Positions 51,001 through 58,969 of a stretch of DNA of 64,000 nt are shown here, piece after piece. The notes beneath the pieces are model-generated. The model was not told the origin of the DNA, ran no database searches, and saw nothing but the letters and a program-made list of their open reading frames with translations. The position numbers were made by a program, and so were the translations under genes. Numbering within the stretch: the first letter of the stretch is position 1; every line of letters starts with the position of its first letter. This DNA comes from Branchiostoma floridae (taxonomy: Eukaryota; Chordata; Leptocardii; Amphioxiformes; Branchiostomatidae): contig NC_049985.1 in assembly GCF_000003815.2 (NCBI RefSeq), forward strand, positions 14,707,452 to 14,771,451. The letters are read 5' to 3'.

Positions 51001-54000
51001 ACCTTGTCCGTCCCCATTCTTAATTGAAGTGTTGTATAGTCTCATGAGTGGTCCAAACAGTGAAACACCTTGTATTCTGTATCGGAATGCGACATCGTCT
51101 TCACTGCATGAGGCTATCCAATCCTTGAATCTAGACAATAGAAGCGGCCCTTTATCTTGCCCACAACTCGCCAGCTCTTGTTCAGTAGGGAAAAGTTCTG
51201 AGCCTGAGAACTCGAGCACTGCAGAGAGTCCATAACCAAAGGCGACATCCCTGTTGGCTTCTCTTATCAACTGGAGGTTGTTGTCTTTGAACTTGTCTTT
51301 CCCATACGTTTCTTGTTTTACCTTTTTCCTTTTAAGAACATCTGTGATAATATGATAAAGACCACCCGGACCCTGAGATTTTGCAAAACACTCCTCGGCA
51401 TATCCAGATGCATGCATATCACCTGGCATTTCTGATGTCCAGCCAAAAGCTACTTCATCACTGAGTCTGCAGTGCAAATGGTTCTTATTAGTCAGCCCAT
51501 CTCCCACTGTTACATTAGGTGCATTCTTTCTGTGGAAGGTGTACACTTCATCCTGTACCTCTACTTGCTCCATTTGAGTAATGAGATCATCTAGGGCATT
51601 CTGTGGTTCTTTCTCGACTTCATTAACAAACTGCATGTACTGATTACAATCTTCTTCTGGTGATGGTAGCAACTTTTCCATGATGTCCAGTGTGTCATTC
51701 TGACCCATTTTTGTAGCAATGTTTAGTGGCGAGGGGAAATGAAGGAAGGTATGACCATCTACAGACACTGCCTCTGTTTCTAGTAAACACTTTATCATGG
51801 CATTATCGTGTCTTAACACTGCAAGACAAAGGGGAGTTGCCCCACACCCTTCTTTGGAGTCTGCATTGACTCCTGCAGTTAACAGGTATTTCAACAGATC
51901 TACATTCCCCCCCTCCACAACAGCATGTACAATACTACGACCTAGGTGATCTCTAATCTCAGACCAACTATCTTTAGAGTCTGATACATACCTACTGAAC
52001 TGCTCTAGATCTGCTACATTTCCTGCCCTATTTGCTGTTGCCAGCCTATCCTGCATATCTGACACTACTTTTCTCATCTTCTCGTCCTCCTCCTTCCATC
52101 TTCTTCTCAGTGAACCCAGATGTCTGGAGCTTGCTGGTCCTTCGTCACCATTATCCTGTTGATCTTCTATGTCAACAGGAACCTCCTCTCTTCCTTCATC
52201 CCACGGATCATGTGAAATGCTGTTCAGAATGGCAACTTGATCGACTCGATGCTGTTCTATACTTTGATGGAATTCAAACCTCTTCCTGGCCAATGAAATG
52301 TCAAACTGAATGCTGTTCTCATCAAAAGGAAGGTACTTTGTGTCACTCCTGTTAATGGGTATGTTGAACTCTTTAGCAAACTCCTCATTTATACAGGCTG
52401 TACCTGTTAGTGTGGCTTCGTTTTCCGTTGATAATGGAAGTACGAGAATGTCTGTTTTTTTAGAGTTTGGGGGATCTGCGGGTCTTTGTAGGATTGTGTA
52501 GGTGTGAGAGTTCTTGAGGTCTTGTTTGGACAACCAAGATTTCTGTTGTGCTGTAGTTTTGTGAGTCTGGTCTTGTGTGTCTTTGGGGAGTATGTTTAGG
52601 GCTGTGTCAAGCAGGTCAAGGTAGTAGTCGTCCTGAGCTCTTTCCCATACCTGTGCCAAATCAGGGTGGGACTGGAGGAAGACATCGTCCTCACTCAGGT
52701 CTTCTACAGGTTTCTGGGGCATCTCTGCGGTCTCCTTTGTTGTAAAAAGTTCCTCGATGCCTTCCAGGTCTGGTTTGATGGCCATACGCACCGTGAAGTT
52801 CCACATCTGTGCCCTGCCTTTCATGACTCTAACGTGTCGGACGGCTCGGAGGATATTGATGTTGTCGTAACCAAACATCACAGGGCCACCATCACCAAAC
52901 TTGTCATCAATAACTGTCTGAAAGCTATCCAGCCTTTTGCCCATGAATCCCATTAACGTGTCCCAACTTTCAGACAGGCCGAGGTGTTGTAAGAGGGACA
53001 CAAATTGCTTGCCAGCTCCATATGACACAGCAACCAGGCCAAACAATATGGTAACGTCATTGTTGGCCCTCGAACTGCGTAAGTCCAACAGTCCACACAA
53101 AGCATGTACTGCACTCTTCATCTTGAAAGCATTTGTCTTCAGCTTGTTTCTTGACTTTTCCTCAGTCACAACCAGTGTCCACAAAATGGAGTGTATGAGG
53201 GGGCATTCATCAGGGAGGGCCGTTGCAATCTGGCTGAAGAAGGTTACAGGAACATCATCTATGGCTCTTTCTCTTAAGCCCACACCGACCATCTTTTCAA
53301 ACGCTTTCATCTCTTCCGAGAGTTTCACTTGCTGTTGCTTGGACAGTTGAGTCCCACTTTTCTCGTGTTCTCTGAGACTGTCAATATGCTCCCTGTATAA
53401 CTGGACAAGGGTTGAAACAAGCTTGTTTCTTTTGGCCCACAAGCCCTCAAACTGTGATGCCACATGATGTTCTGTACCAAACTTGGATAGATGTGCCCAG
53501 CTTTCCTCCAAGTCTTTATCTACTTTGCGAATCAATGTTTGGATGTTTTCTATCTGAGCTGTGGTGCCTGTGGCTAACTGCAGACTGTCCAATGTTGTGG
53601 GCTTCCACCTTAATCCTGATAGAACCTTGCGCTTTGCTTTATAGTTCACAGTAAAGACTGACTTTGCTATTCTAGTTATAGTAATACCAGATACCGTGGA
53701 AGTATCTGCCGATGCTTCCTCTTCCTCCTCTTTGTTGGAACAATGCTTAGCCATTTGTTCGCAGTGACTTTGAAGACCTGTTTGCACATCTTCCATCAAA
53801 ACACTGTCCTCCTCTGCACCTTCCTCGAGCCTACTCAACAGGTAACCCCGTACAAGAGAACGCACCTTTTCCTGCTGACTCCAGGCACTCCCGGTGCTTG
53901 CCCGCTTTGAGGAGGGCTGAGGGAGGGCCTTAGACTTTGGGGTCATGAGCCGCTTTTTGTCTTTCCTGGGTGTGTTAGTTGGAGTCGTTGTGGATGGTGA

Positions 54001-57000
54001 CTGTTCCGGTAGAAACCTGGCCAGTGGTTTGTCATCATCCGAAGATGTCTCAATGTCATCTAGAAGACACCTGGCCAGGGGTCTGTCATCATCAGATGAC
54101 TCACCGTCCGCCATTTCTGCAAGCAAAAACTTTTGGTTACTGTGTGTAAATATTAAATGCTGACAAGTTGGACTGATACAAACTTAATATAACATCAAAT
54201 ACTAACTTACTTTTGCCTAGCTATGTTGGTCGTGATGGGCTCCTTACTTGAGTTAACAAAGGCTAAGAACTGAAATGTTTTATTCCTGACACTTAAGTAA
54301 AAAGAATAATCTATATACTTGCATACAATATCAGTACCTTTACATAGGTTACCATTTAAACCCAATGGGTTCAGGTCAAAAACTGTTTACATAATAGGTT
54401 AATTGACTCCACTAATGGATGGGGCTGTTTCTGCCAATTAAAATGGTTTTATCCTTCTACAATTTACTGATGAAGAGTATTGAAAATATTTGTTCTATAA
54501 AATCTAGTTTCATGATGGGTTATATACAACACCCCAGTCAACACACACCCATTTCTGAAAGCAAAAACTTTTGGTTACTGTCTGTACATGTTGACAAGTT
54601 GGGCTGAAACAAACTTTAGATACAATATCAAATACTAACTTACTTTCTGCAATAAAAAAAATTAGGTTACTCCTAATGCTGACAAACATGATCACCACGT
54701 GTACAAGCTTATCACACAATACTTTGTAAACTTACTTAATTTTACCCTGATAGATTGTCTATCAGGCAACAAAACCAGCAAAGACATCCTAGAAACAGTG
54801 TTTCAAAAATGGAACTTGTTTGACAGAAATAGGATTTGCTTGGAATTCAAAAAACCAAAAGAAAGTAAGATATACGTTGGAAAGCATTGTCTCACCTGGC
54901 TATATAAAATCTTCTCTTCCTCTTTGTCGTCAAGTCAGGACAGTAATATCTCAGGACATGCCTAACAAAGGAAACGTTTCATTAGGGTGATGCAAAAACA
55001 GCCTTTAGACTACTAGTACTCATGCATTCATAAAAACCCATGTAGCTCTAATGGAAATGCTACTTACTAGACCGTGTAGGTAAAAGAATACATGCATACA
55101 AATTTGGTACCAAAATATGAAATTTAGGAGATGATTCATAACTAATTATTCATTTCTTAATATTTTCTTATTGACAATTCAGAGGAAGCCACCAGATAAA
55201 AAAAATTCTACTGCTACAAAACAACAGAATATGGCACAAGTAATTTGTTTTAAAAAATCTAGTTAACTTACTTTTAACATGCTAATTGTTTTATGTCTGA
55301 CTCTTTAGTTGTGTAAGTAAAGGTACATTGGAATTTGTAACATACAGCATCATATTGAAATGTATTCTAGAGCTAGGGAACAAAATGGAAGTTGTTCGAA
55401 TTTTAGGCACCCAACTATGAGGCGTTGCCAAAAACACCCCCCCCCGCTCCACGTGAAATGACTGCCAACTATCCAAGTCGCTACACTAATAATCAGCACA
55501 GTTGCGGAGAAAATAGCAATCGCCGTCTAATCTATGTATATCAGAGGGTACATGAATGAAATATGAAGAACGGGAGCGGCGTTATGTCTGCAAAAATACG
55601 CGATGAACTTTGAGCAAAATTAACAACATCGTAAACAACATGGCGGCCATCTTTTCCAAAAAATAACATCCAATTTTAGCCTGCCGCCACAACCTACTCA
55701 GATGCACATAACCCAAAGTTTCGTAGCGACGGTAATATATGGTCAACATAGTGTGGCTACGAAGTGATATAAAGGCGTATATTTTTCATTTAGAGTAAAA
55801 CCAACGCGATGAAACGCGTACATGTAAAACTTGCATAAATAATTTTCTACACTTTCGACGTCGCTACACTACTAAGCAGCAAAGTTACGGAGAAAATAGC
55901 AATTGTCGCCTCAACTATGTATATCAGAGGGCAGATAAATAAAATATGAAGTACGGGATGGGCGTTATGCTTGTAAAAATACGCGATGAACTTTGAGCAA
56001 AATTAACGATAGATCGTGAACGACATGGCGGCCATCTTTTCCAAAAAATAACATCCAATTTTAGCCTGCCGCCACAACCTACTCAGATGCACATAACCCA
56101 AAGTTTCGTAGCGACGGTAATATATGGTCAACATAGTGTGGCTACAAAGTGATATAAAGGCGTATATTTTTCATTTAGAGTAAAACCAATGCGATGAAAA
56201 TCGTACATGTAAAGTTTGCATAAATTAAGACAAATTTTCTCCACTTTTCAAATCGACATCGTGAACCATCCAATCTTATTCAGGCACGTCTTTACCTTGT
56301 TCCAAAGGCTATAGGTACCAAAGATAGCACATGTGAGTTTTTGTAGCACTCAGCTATCGATAACATGTGAAAAACTTACCTCGAAAATCGGGGACTCTCG
56401 TGCAAAAATGGCCACTCTCGTCGGACAAGTTCTGGCAGCGTCCTCCCGCGCCAGATCACGTTCCCAGGACACTTAGCTCCTCTCAGCATGATTCGCCCCA
56501 GGAATGCGTTCTCTGTCCCAGGACTGTCTTTGAGAAGAATCCCAGATGCCAGTAGCCACCATGCGGCCGTATAATGTATTGCAAAAAGACTCACACGCAT
56601 ATTCAGTGGAATAACACGATTTAATAGGACGCTGTGGAGGAGCGTGAAGGTACCGACTTTCCCCATATACTCAATATGATAAAGAGTCTATTTCACATTG
56701 ATTTGGCAGAAAAGTACAATGAAATTCTTAAGATAAGAGATCCAATGAATTGAATTGGTATTGCCCAGGTATGTAAGGTATGTTATATGTACATGTACCT
56801 TATTCTGAGGCTTGGATATCCCCTCTGGTGCCAACTCAAAAGGCAGGTGTGTAGCCACAATGCGAGGAGAGGGCATGTCTGCGAGCATGACGTAGCATGG
56901 TTGTGTAGCTGTCGGTGTCTTCATCTCCAAAGGCCCTGGTGCAATCAGACTGTCTGTACTGCTTTCTGTTTTTCCTGCAGCACGCAGGATCTTACCTACA

Positions 57001-57262
57001 ATCTCCAACAGCCAGTTTGTCCCTTGGAAAAAGAAATAAAAACGGAAAATTGAATTGGCGTAAAACAGACATTTCTCATTTATCAAAATTCAAAATCCAA
57101 TCGAAAATGATAATGTCCACAGGTACCTGTCTTTGGAAAACTTGCCACAACAATGTCGTCGTCTCGAATCTGGAAGTTAGACAGAGTGTCCAGGGTTTCC
57201 TCGGTAATGCCACGAGGGAGAGTAAACCCCTTGTACTCCCAGCTGATCTTCTCAAAACTCAT
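42013..57262 (-). CDS. SULT: Cytosolic sulfotransferase B, with a 13.5-kb intron 2
   Basis: Exons 57262-57127, 57022-56799, 43266-43125, 42879-42785, 42537-42381, 42122-42013. Exon lengths equal those of A and C, with all splice sites and phases intact, giving 287 aa. Motifs: FPKTGTNW, THLP, RNPKDTAVS, RKGIIGDWKNMF. Exon 3 differs from A (SHFHFGKKILRLRGVTDEVP), which changes the region after the 3'-phosphate site and may alter substrate choice. Intron 2 is swollen from about 0.4 kb in A to 13.5 kb by three nested or adjacent insertions: a MITE, a LINE inside it, and an 11.4-kb DNA transposon. A full-length coding potential remains, but whether the transcript is still spliced across this intron is unknown. 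Leader donor at 57,684. Confidence 0.88.
43511..43704. repeat. 194-bp target-site duplication, copy 1
   Basis: Identical by eye over 194 bp to 44,842-45,035. The two copies exactly bracket the LINE fragment, so they are best read as an unusually long TSD made at LINE insertion. Confidence 0.85.
43705..44841 (+). mobile_element. 5'-truncated LINE (L1/Tx1-like), recent
   Basis: An open frame (43,705-44,643, broken only by the assembly gap) encodes the C-terminal part of a non-LTR retrotransposon ORF2. It includes a zf-RVT-type motif CSLCNEEEETVIHLFWDC (Cys-X2-Cys...His-X4-Cys) after the reverse transcriptase region. A stop at 44,641-44,643 is followed by a short 3' UTR, an AATAAA near 44,811 and a 13-nt poly(A). 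The endonuclease and most of the reverse transcriptase are missing, so it cannot move by itself. Confidence 0.85.
43818..43950. other. Assembly gap (133 N)
   Basis: Unknown bases inside the LINE fragment. The real length of missing sequence may differ, but the reading frame on both sides is the same. Confidence 1.
44842..45035. repeat. 194-bp target-site duplication, copy 2
   Basis: Second, identical copy of 43,511-43,704, beginning immediately after the LINE poly(A) tail. Beyond it the host MITE continues to its right terminus. Confidence 0.85.
45238..45246. repeat. 9-bp TSD, left copy (AAGGTACCG)
   Basis: Identical to 56,647-56,655. In paralogues A (about 39,903-39,927) and C (about 60,682-60,706) the two flanks are contiguous, which identifies this as the duplicated target of an insertion. 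Confidence 0.93.
45247..45265. repeat. Left terminal inverted repeat of the 11.4-kb transposon
   Basis: CACGCTCGTACCCAGCGCC. It matches the reverse complement of 56,628-56,646 at 15 of 19 positions, including the outermost seven. It directly abuts the TSD. Confidence 0.88.
45247..45994 (+). promoter_or_regulatory. Left end and promoter region of the helicase gene
   Basis: About 750 bp between the left terminus and the first ATG. It becomes GC-rich after 45,600 and contains AAGATGGCGCCC at 45,678, which fits the YY1 core AAGATGGC; matching motifs lie upstream of the partner gene at the other end. A possible upstream ORF starts at 45,904 and overlaps the helicase start in another frame. Start site not determined. 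Confidence 0.4.
45995..48821 (+). CDS. RecQ-type superfamily II DNA helicase of the transposon
   Basis: Two exons, 45995-46255 and 46869-48821, phase 0, donor GAG|gtatg, acceptor ctcttcag; 737 aa. The start is the ATG in ggacATGG. The N-terminus has a C2H2-like finger (Cys29, Cys34, His50, His55). The helicase core is complete: FRPGQKDII (motif 0), Walker A MPTGGGKT (241-248), DEAH (347-350), TATAT (380-384), GIVYCQT (motif IV), ATKAAGAGIDKPDVR (V) and QESGRAGRDGR (arginine finger, 528-538). The RecQ zinc-binding cysteines follow (CETELCRR...CNKTCDNC, 581-611). The usual winged-helix and HRDC parts are short or absent. Probably unwinds DNA ends or repair intermediates during transposition; that role is inferred from its location. 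Not the cellular BLM, WRN or RECQ1/4/5 gene, which are longer and many-exoned. Confidence 0.9.
48822..49625 (+). repeat. Duplicated 3' UTR/polyadenylation segment of the helicase gene
   Basis: A segment with gaccagtagaagcaaaatgt, catgcttg...agctacctgac and tctgagcctttgtgt...caaataaacaag occurs near 49,000-49,140 and again near 49,460-49,605. Each copy has an AATAAA (49,116-49,121 and 49,583-49,588), so the gene has two candidate polyadenylation sites about 465 bp apart. Confidence 0.75.
49817..50358. repeat. 90-bp minisatellite, six copies, between the convergent genes
   Basis: The phrase acatacatttatatcccgcc starts at 49,861, 49,951, 50,041, 50,131, 50,221 and 50,311, exactly 90 bp apart. 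Units are nearly identical and differ mainly at ccctct(c/g)cc. Because 90 is divisible by three, the array stays open in one frame on each strand (30-residue periodic peptides), but neither frame has coding evidence. It starts ~1 kb after the helicase stop and ends 27 bp from the stop of the opposite gene. Confidence 0.95.
50386..54114 (-). CDS. Putative transposase, DUF6589-like with internal ankyrin repeats
   Basis: A single coding exon of 1,242 aa; the ATG (GAAATGG) follows the acceptor TTTGCTTGCAG by 2 nt. N-terminus: two copies of an acidic motif SSDDD(R/K)PLAR, then a basic Ser/Thr-rich tail. Residues about 80-460 include VMFGYDNINILRAVRHV (near 412-428), which matches the 'DN-I...RH' signature I know from DUF6589 proteins and may hold a catalytic Asp. 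Residues ~670-720 are coiled-coil-like; about 722-816 hold roughly three ankyrin repeats (DHLGRSIVHAVVEGGNVDLL, then GATPLCLAVLRHDNAMIKCL, then SPLNIATKMGQND). About 1,040-1,120 resembles the C-terminal DUF6589 segment: LPIFSQSKKKNYW and EGREGHNIACDEFVETHIVK, with a possible catalytic Glu. No virus- or host-gene homology is recognised. It is the only candidate transposase in the element. The family name rests on motif memory. Confidence 0.8.
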   Translation of the reverse strand: MADGESSDDDRPLARCLLDDIETSSDDDKPLARFLPEQSPSTTTPTNTPRKDKKRLMTPKSKALPQPSSKRASTGSAWSQQEKVRSLVRGYLLSRLEEGAEEDSVLMEDVQTGLQSHCEQMAKHCSNKEEEEEASADTSTVSGITITRIAKSVFTVNYKAKRKVLSGLRWKPTTLDSLQLATGTTAQIENIQTLIRKVDKDLEESWAHLSKFGTEHHVASQFEGLWAKRNKLVSTLVQLYREHIDSLREHEKSGTQLSKQQQVKLSEEMKAFEKMVGVGLRERAIDDVPVTFFSQIATALPDECPLIHSILWTLVVTEEKSRNKLKTNAFKMKSAVHALCGLLDLRSSRANNDVTILFGLVAVSYGAGKQFVSLLQHLGLSESWDTLMGFMGKRLDSFQTVIDDKFGDGGPVMFGYDNINILRAVRHVRVMKGRAQMWNFTVRMAIKPDLEGIEELFTTKETAEMPQKPVEDLSEDDVFLQSHPDLAQVWERAQDDYYLDLLDTALNILPKDTQDQTHKTTAQQKSWLSKQDLKNSHTYTILQRPADPPNSKKTDILVLPLSTENEATLTGTACINEEFAKEFNIPINRSDTKYLPFDENSIQFDISLARKRFEFHQSIEQHRVDQVAILNSISHDPWDEGREEVPVDIEDQQDNGDEGPASSRHLGSLRRRWKEEDEKMRKVVSDMQDRLATANRAGNVADLEQFSRYVSDSKDSWSEIRDHLGRSIVHAVVEGGNVDLLKYLLTAGVNADSKEGCGATPLCLAVLRHDNAMIKCLLETEAVSVDGHTFLHFPSPLNIATKMGQNDTLDIMEKLLPSPEEDCNQYMQFVNEVEKEPQNALDDLITQMEQVEVQDEVYTFHRKNAPNVTVGDGLTNKNHLHCRLSDEVAFGWTSEMPGDMHASGYAEECFAKSQGPGGLYHIITDVLKRKKVKQETYGKDKFKDNNLQLIREANRDVAFGYGLSAVLEFSGSELFPTEQELASCGQDKGPLLLSRFKDWIASCSEDDVAFRYRIQGVSLFGPLMRLYNTSIKNGDGQGREAVWMVLLPIFSQSKKKNYWIEALAHVVNMTAAWPIAIRKMVQQNCSVSVEGREGHNIACDEFVETHIVKPLKQYCSGQTTLKTLQKLNVNLQIVGSARACYKSKGGFDIHNTKRHSEPAPLLDQIFVCLFCLKEQFFKYDPERRKAKVYPITDSQKFVPNDRCDVYSKGCEKVKANFKRKMFDIFPNRRRVPSVFRENVPTL
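54117..54643 (-). repeat. Duplicated leader introns upstream of the putative transposase
   Basis: Two near-copies each contain a full small intron on the minus strand: 54,210-54,117 (94 nt) and 54,643-54,555 (89 nt). Both have GTAAGTTAGTATTTG donors, the shared phrase ccaaaagtttttgct near the acceptor, and an exon starting AAATGG. A third donor-like copy (GTAAGTTAAC) lies near 55,270. This would give a leader with repeated, possibly alternatively spliced exons. Confidence 0.65.
55478..56245. repeat. Two-copy 382-bp tandem duplication near the right end
   Basis: Copies start gtcgctacac at 55,478 and 55,860. They share long identical stretches, including acatggcggccatcttttcc (55,638 and 56,022), and differ at scattered sites. 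On the minus strand that phrase contains AAGATGGCCGCC, a YY1-like motif. The position 1.4-2.1 kb upstream of the 50,386-54,114 gene suggests a duplicated promoter. Confidence 0.85.
56628..56646. repeat. Right terminal inverted repeat of the 11.4-kb transposon
   Basis: GACGCTGTGGAGGAGCGTG, whose reverse complement begins CACGCTC like the left end. It directly abuts the right TSD. Confidence 0.88.
56647..56655. repeat. 9-bp TSD, right copy (AAGGTACCG)
   Basis: Followed at once by actttccccatata, which is also found in intron 2 of sulfotransferase A at 39,918. Confidence 0.93.
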
Positions 57263-57683
57263 TGTGCCCTGTAAGTGTAAAGCCAACAAACATGTTTCAG
57301 TCAATAAATTTGGAACAAGTTCTAAATAAGGCTAGCCCCTGTGGCGTCGCCAAAAATTCACAGAAAAGCAAACACTTTATAGTTCACCTTGGTGTATTAT
57401 TGCAGCCAGTAGGTACCCAATCTTATGAGTAAGGTCTACGTCACATTTCCAAACTGGGGCACAACCGGGCAGCTTTCGGGAACAAAAAGTATGCTATCAA
57501 AGATACCAAATTACACAAGACGTAAAAAAGAAATAGTTGTGGCTTGTGGGCATTGTTTGTGTATGTTTGTAGGTACATACATTTGTATATACTTTTGTAT
57601 ATTTCTCAAGTTTTCCACATACAGCCCGGCTGGGCCCCATTACTTATCTACACTGCAGCATACTAGCATTGTGTTTACTTTAC

Positions 57684-58030
57684 CTGTTGTTTGTTTGTGG
57701 ATCCCAGTGCTCGTGGTAGCTGCCAGCTGGTATGCAGTATCTTCAGTTTGTATTATCCAATTCTGTCAACTCACAGAGCCCCTGCTTGTAAATGTAATGT
57801 AAGGGAGGTCTATAGAGTACTCTGTGTAGAATCACTGCTGTGTGCCCCCTCTTTGTTTGTACTGTATGACTGTATGTCAATTTGTTCAGTCCATTGCCTC
57901 CTAGCAGTGAATGTACAGGTGTTGACTGTACAGTCGTTGACTGTACGATCAGTGACCTTTCTTTCAGAGGGGTCAGGGAGTAAAGGTAAACCAAGGACGT
58001 TAACCTTCTTGGGTAAACAAAGTGAGAAGA
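57684..58030 (-). promoter_or_regulatory. Leader exon and upstream promoter of sulfotransferase B
   Basis: The leader exon ends at 57,684 (AACAG|GTAAAG). The upstream block aligns with those of A and C and contains ttgactgtac repeats and the inverted half-sites GATCAGTGACC at 57,947-57,957, followed by tttctttcag and ggtaaaccaaggacgtt. Confidence 0.5.
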
Positions 58031-58969
58031 GTTTTTTGGGCGGAAGAGTAGGGAAGCTTTAAGTTTTAAAAGTGTTTGAAAACATGAAAGGCAAAACTGG
58101 ACTTTGTCATACACCTTTTGAAACCAGGAATATCCTTGAATATGATAAATGAAAGGAAGAGATCTATTTTTCAAAAGTTGTTTATTCTTTTCTTTTTAAC
58201 TTATACTTCATGTAATTTTATGTCATTTGTATTGTGTATGGGCAACATACACATGTATAATTCATTTTTATCTTGATTAACTAAGTTTCTGTTTTTCCTA
58301 CAGCTTCTAGATCTTAAAATTAAGAATACTTTTAACTTGAAAGCATAAATGAGAAGCATAAATCTGATGTGGGTATACTATTTTTATTCAATAATCTGTA
58401 CCCGTAGTGATTTTTTTTTTTAAATTTCAGTAACATCGGTTATACTTTTTATTCATGGGTAGATGTAGATCTAGTTACTGACGTAACATGTTAATATATA
58501 TTTGTCTTCTGTTTTTTGTAATCACCAGTTACATTATAAATATATACATGTAGAACTGTAATCCACATGTACATGTACAATTACATAAATTGCAACTTTA
58601 AAAGTACAACTTATACTATAAGAGCATTGATGATTTTCAAATTACTATTGAGTCATTAGTGAAATCCTTTTAATCAATAGATTTGTTTGGAAAGTATAAC
58701 ATTGCATTCAGTTTTACAGAAACCAACATTACTATAGCCACTATATCAAAATTTCAGAAGTGTATTCGAATTGAATCATAAAGCACTAGTGTTGTGCTTA
58801 ACACTAGTAGTCTATTGTGCTTAATAAATTTAATTCAAATACACTTCTTTTGTTGCTACCATAACTATTGTTATAGTTAGATCATAATCAAATAATGTAA
58901 TGTCAGCTAAACTTGAAAGTTCAACTGTGTTTGCAGAAGTCATTCTGGATAATATGATATCTAGCTAGT
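58031..58969. other. Intergenic DNA between sulfotransferases B and C
   Basis: AT-rich. It is closely related to 62,640-63,320 (between C and D) and more loosely to 41,650-41,990 (between A and B), so it belongs to the tandem duplication unit. No gene. A short inverted repeat containing agtgttgtgcttaacactag is at about 58,785-58,812. Confidence 0.55.

Larger units (their letters stand above)
45247..56646. mobile_element. Autonomous-looking 11.4-kb DNA transposon: RecQ-like helicase plus DUF6589/ankyrin protein
   Basis: The 11,400-bp segment has 19-bp imperfect inverted ends, a perfect 9-bp TSD, and an empty counterpart in two neighbouring paralogues. It contains two convergent full-length genes: a helicase (45,995-48,821, +) and a large putative transposase (50,386-54,114, -), both uninterrupted. 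Other parts: a 90-bp minisatellite between the gene ends, duplicated helicase 3' UTR, duplicated leader introns and a duplicated 382-bp block upstream of the putative transposase. From memory, helicase-encoding Academ elements (AcademH) occur in animals and fungi and make 9-10-bp TSDs, so this is my best assignment. Alternatives are a KDZ-type or Mutator-like element; neither is known to me to carry this gene pair. The boundaries are strong; the superfamily is inference. Confidence 0.87.

Noticed and set aside
54699-54965. 88-aa ORF in the transposon's right part
   Set aside because: No domain, antisense to the leader of the large gene, and surrounded by duplicated non-coding sequence.
45247-56646. 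The insertion as a Helitron or integrated virus because it has a helicase
   Set aside because: The helicase is RecQ-type, not Pif1/Rep. Inverted termini and a 9-bp TSD exclude a Helitron, and no capsid, polymerase or integrase gene is present.
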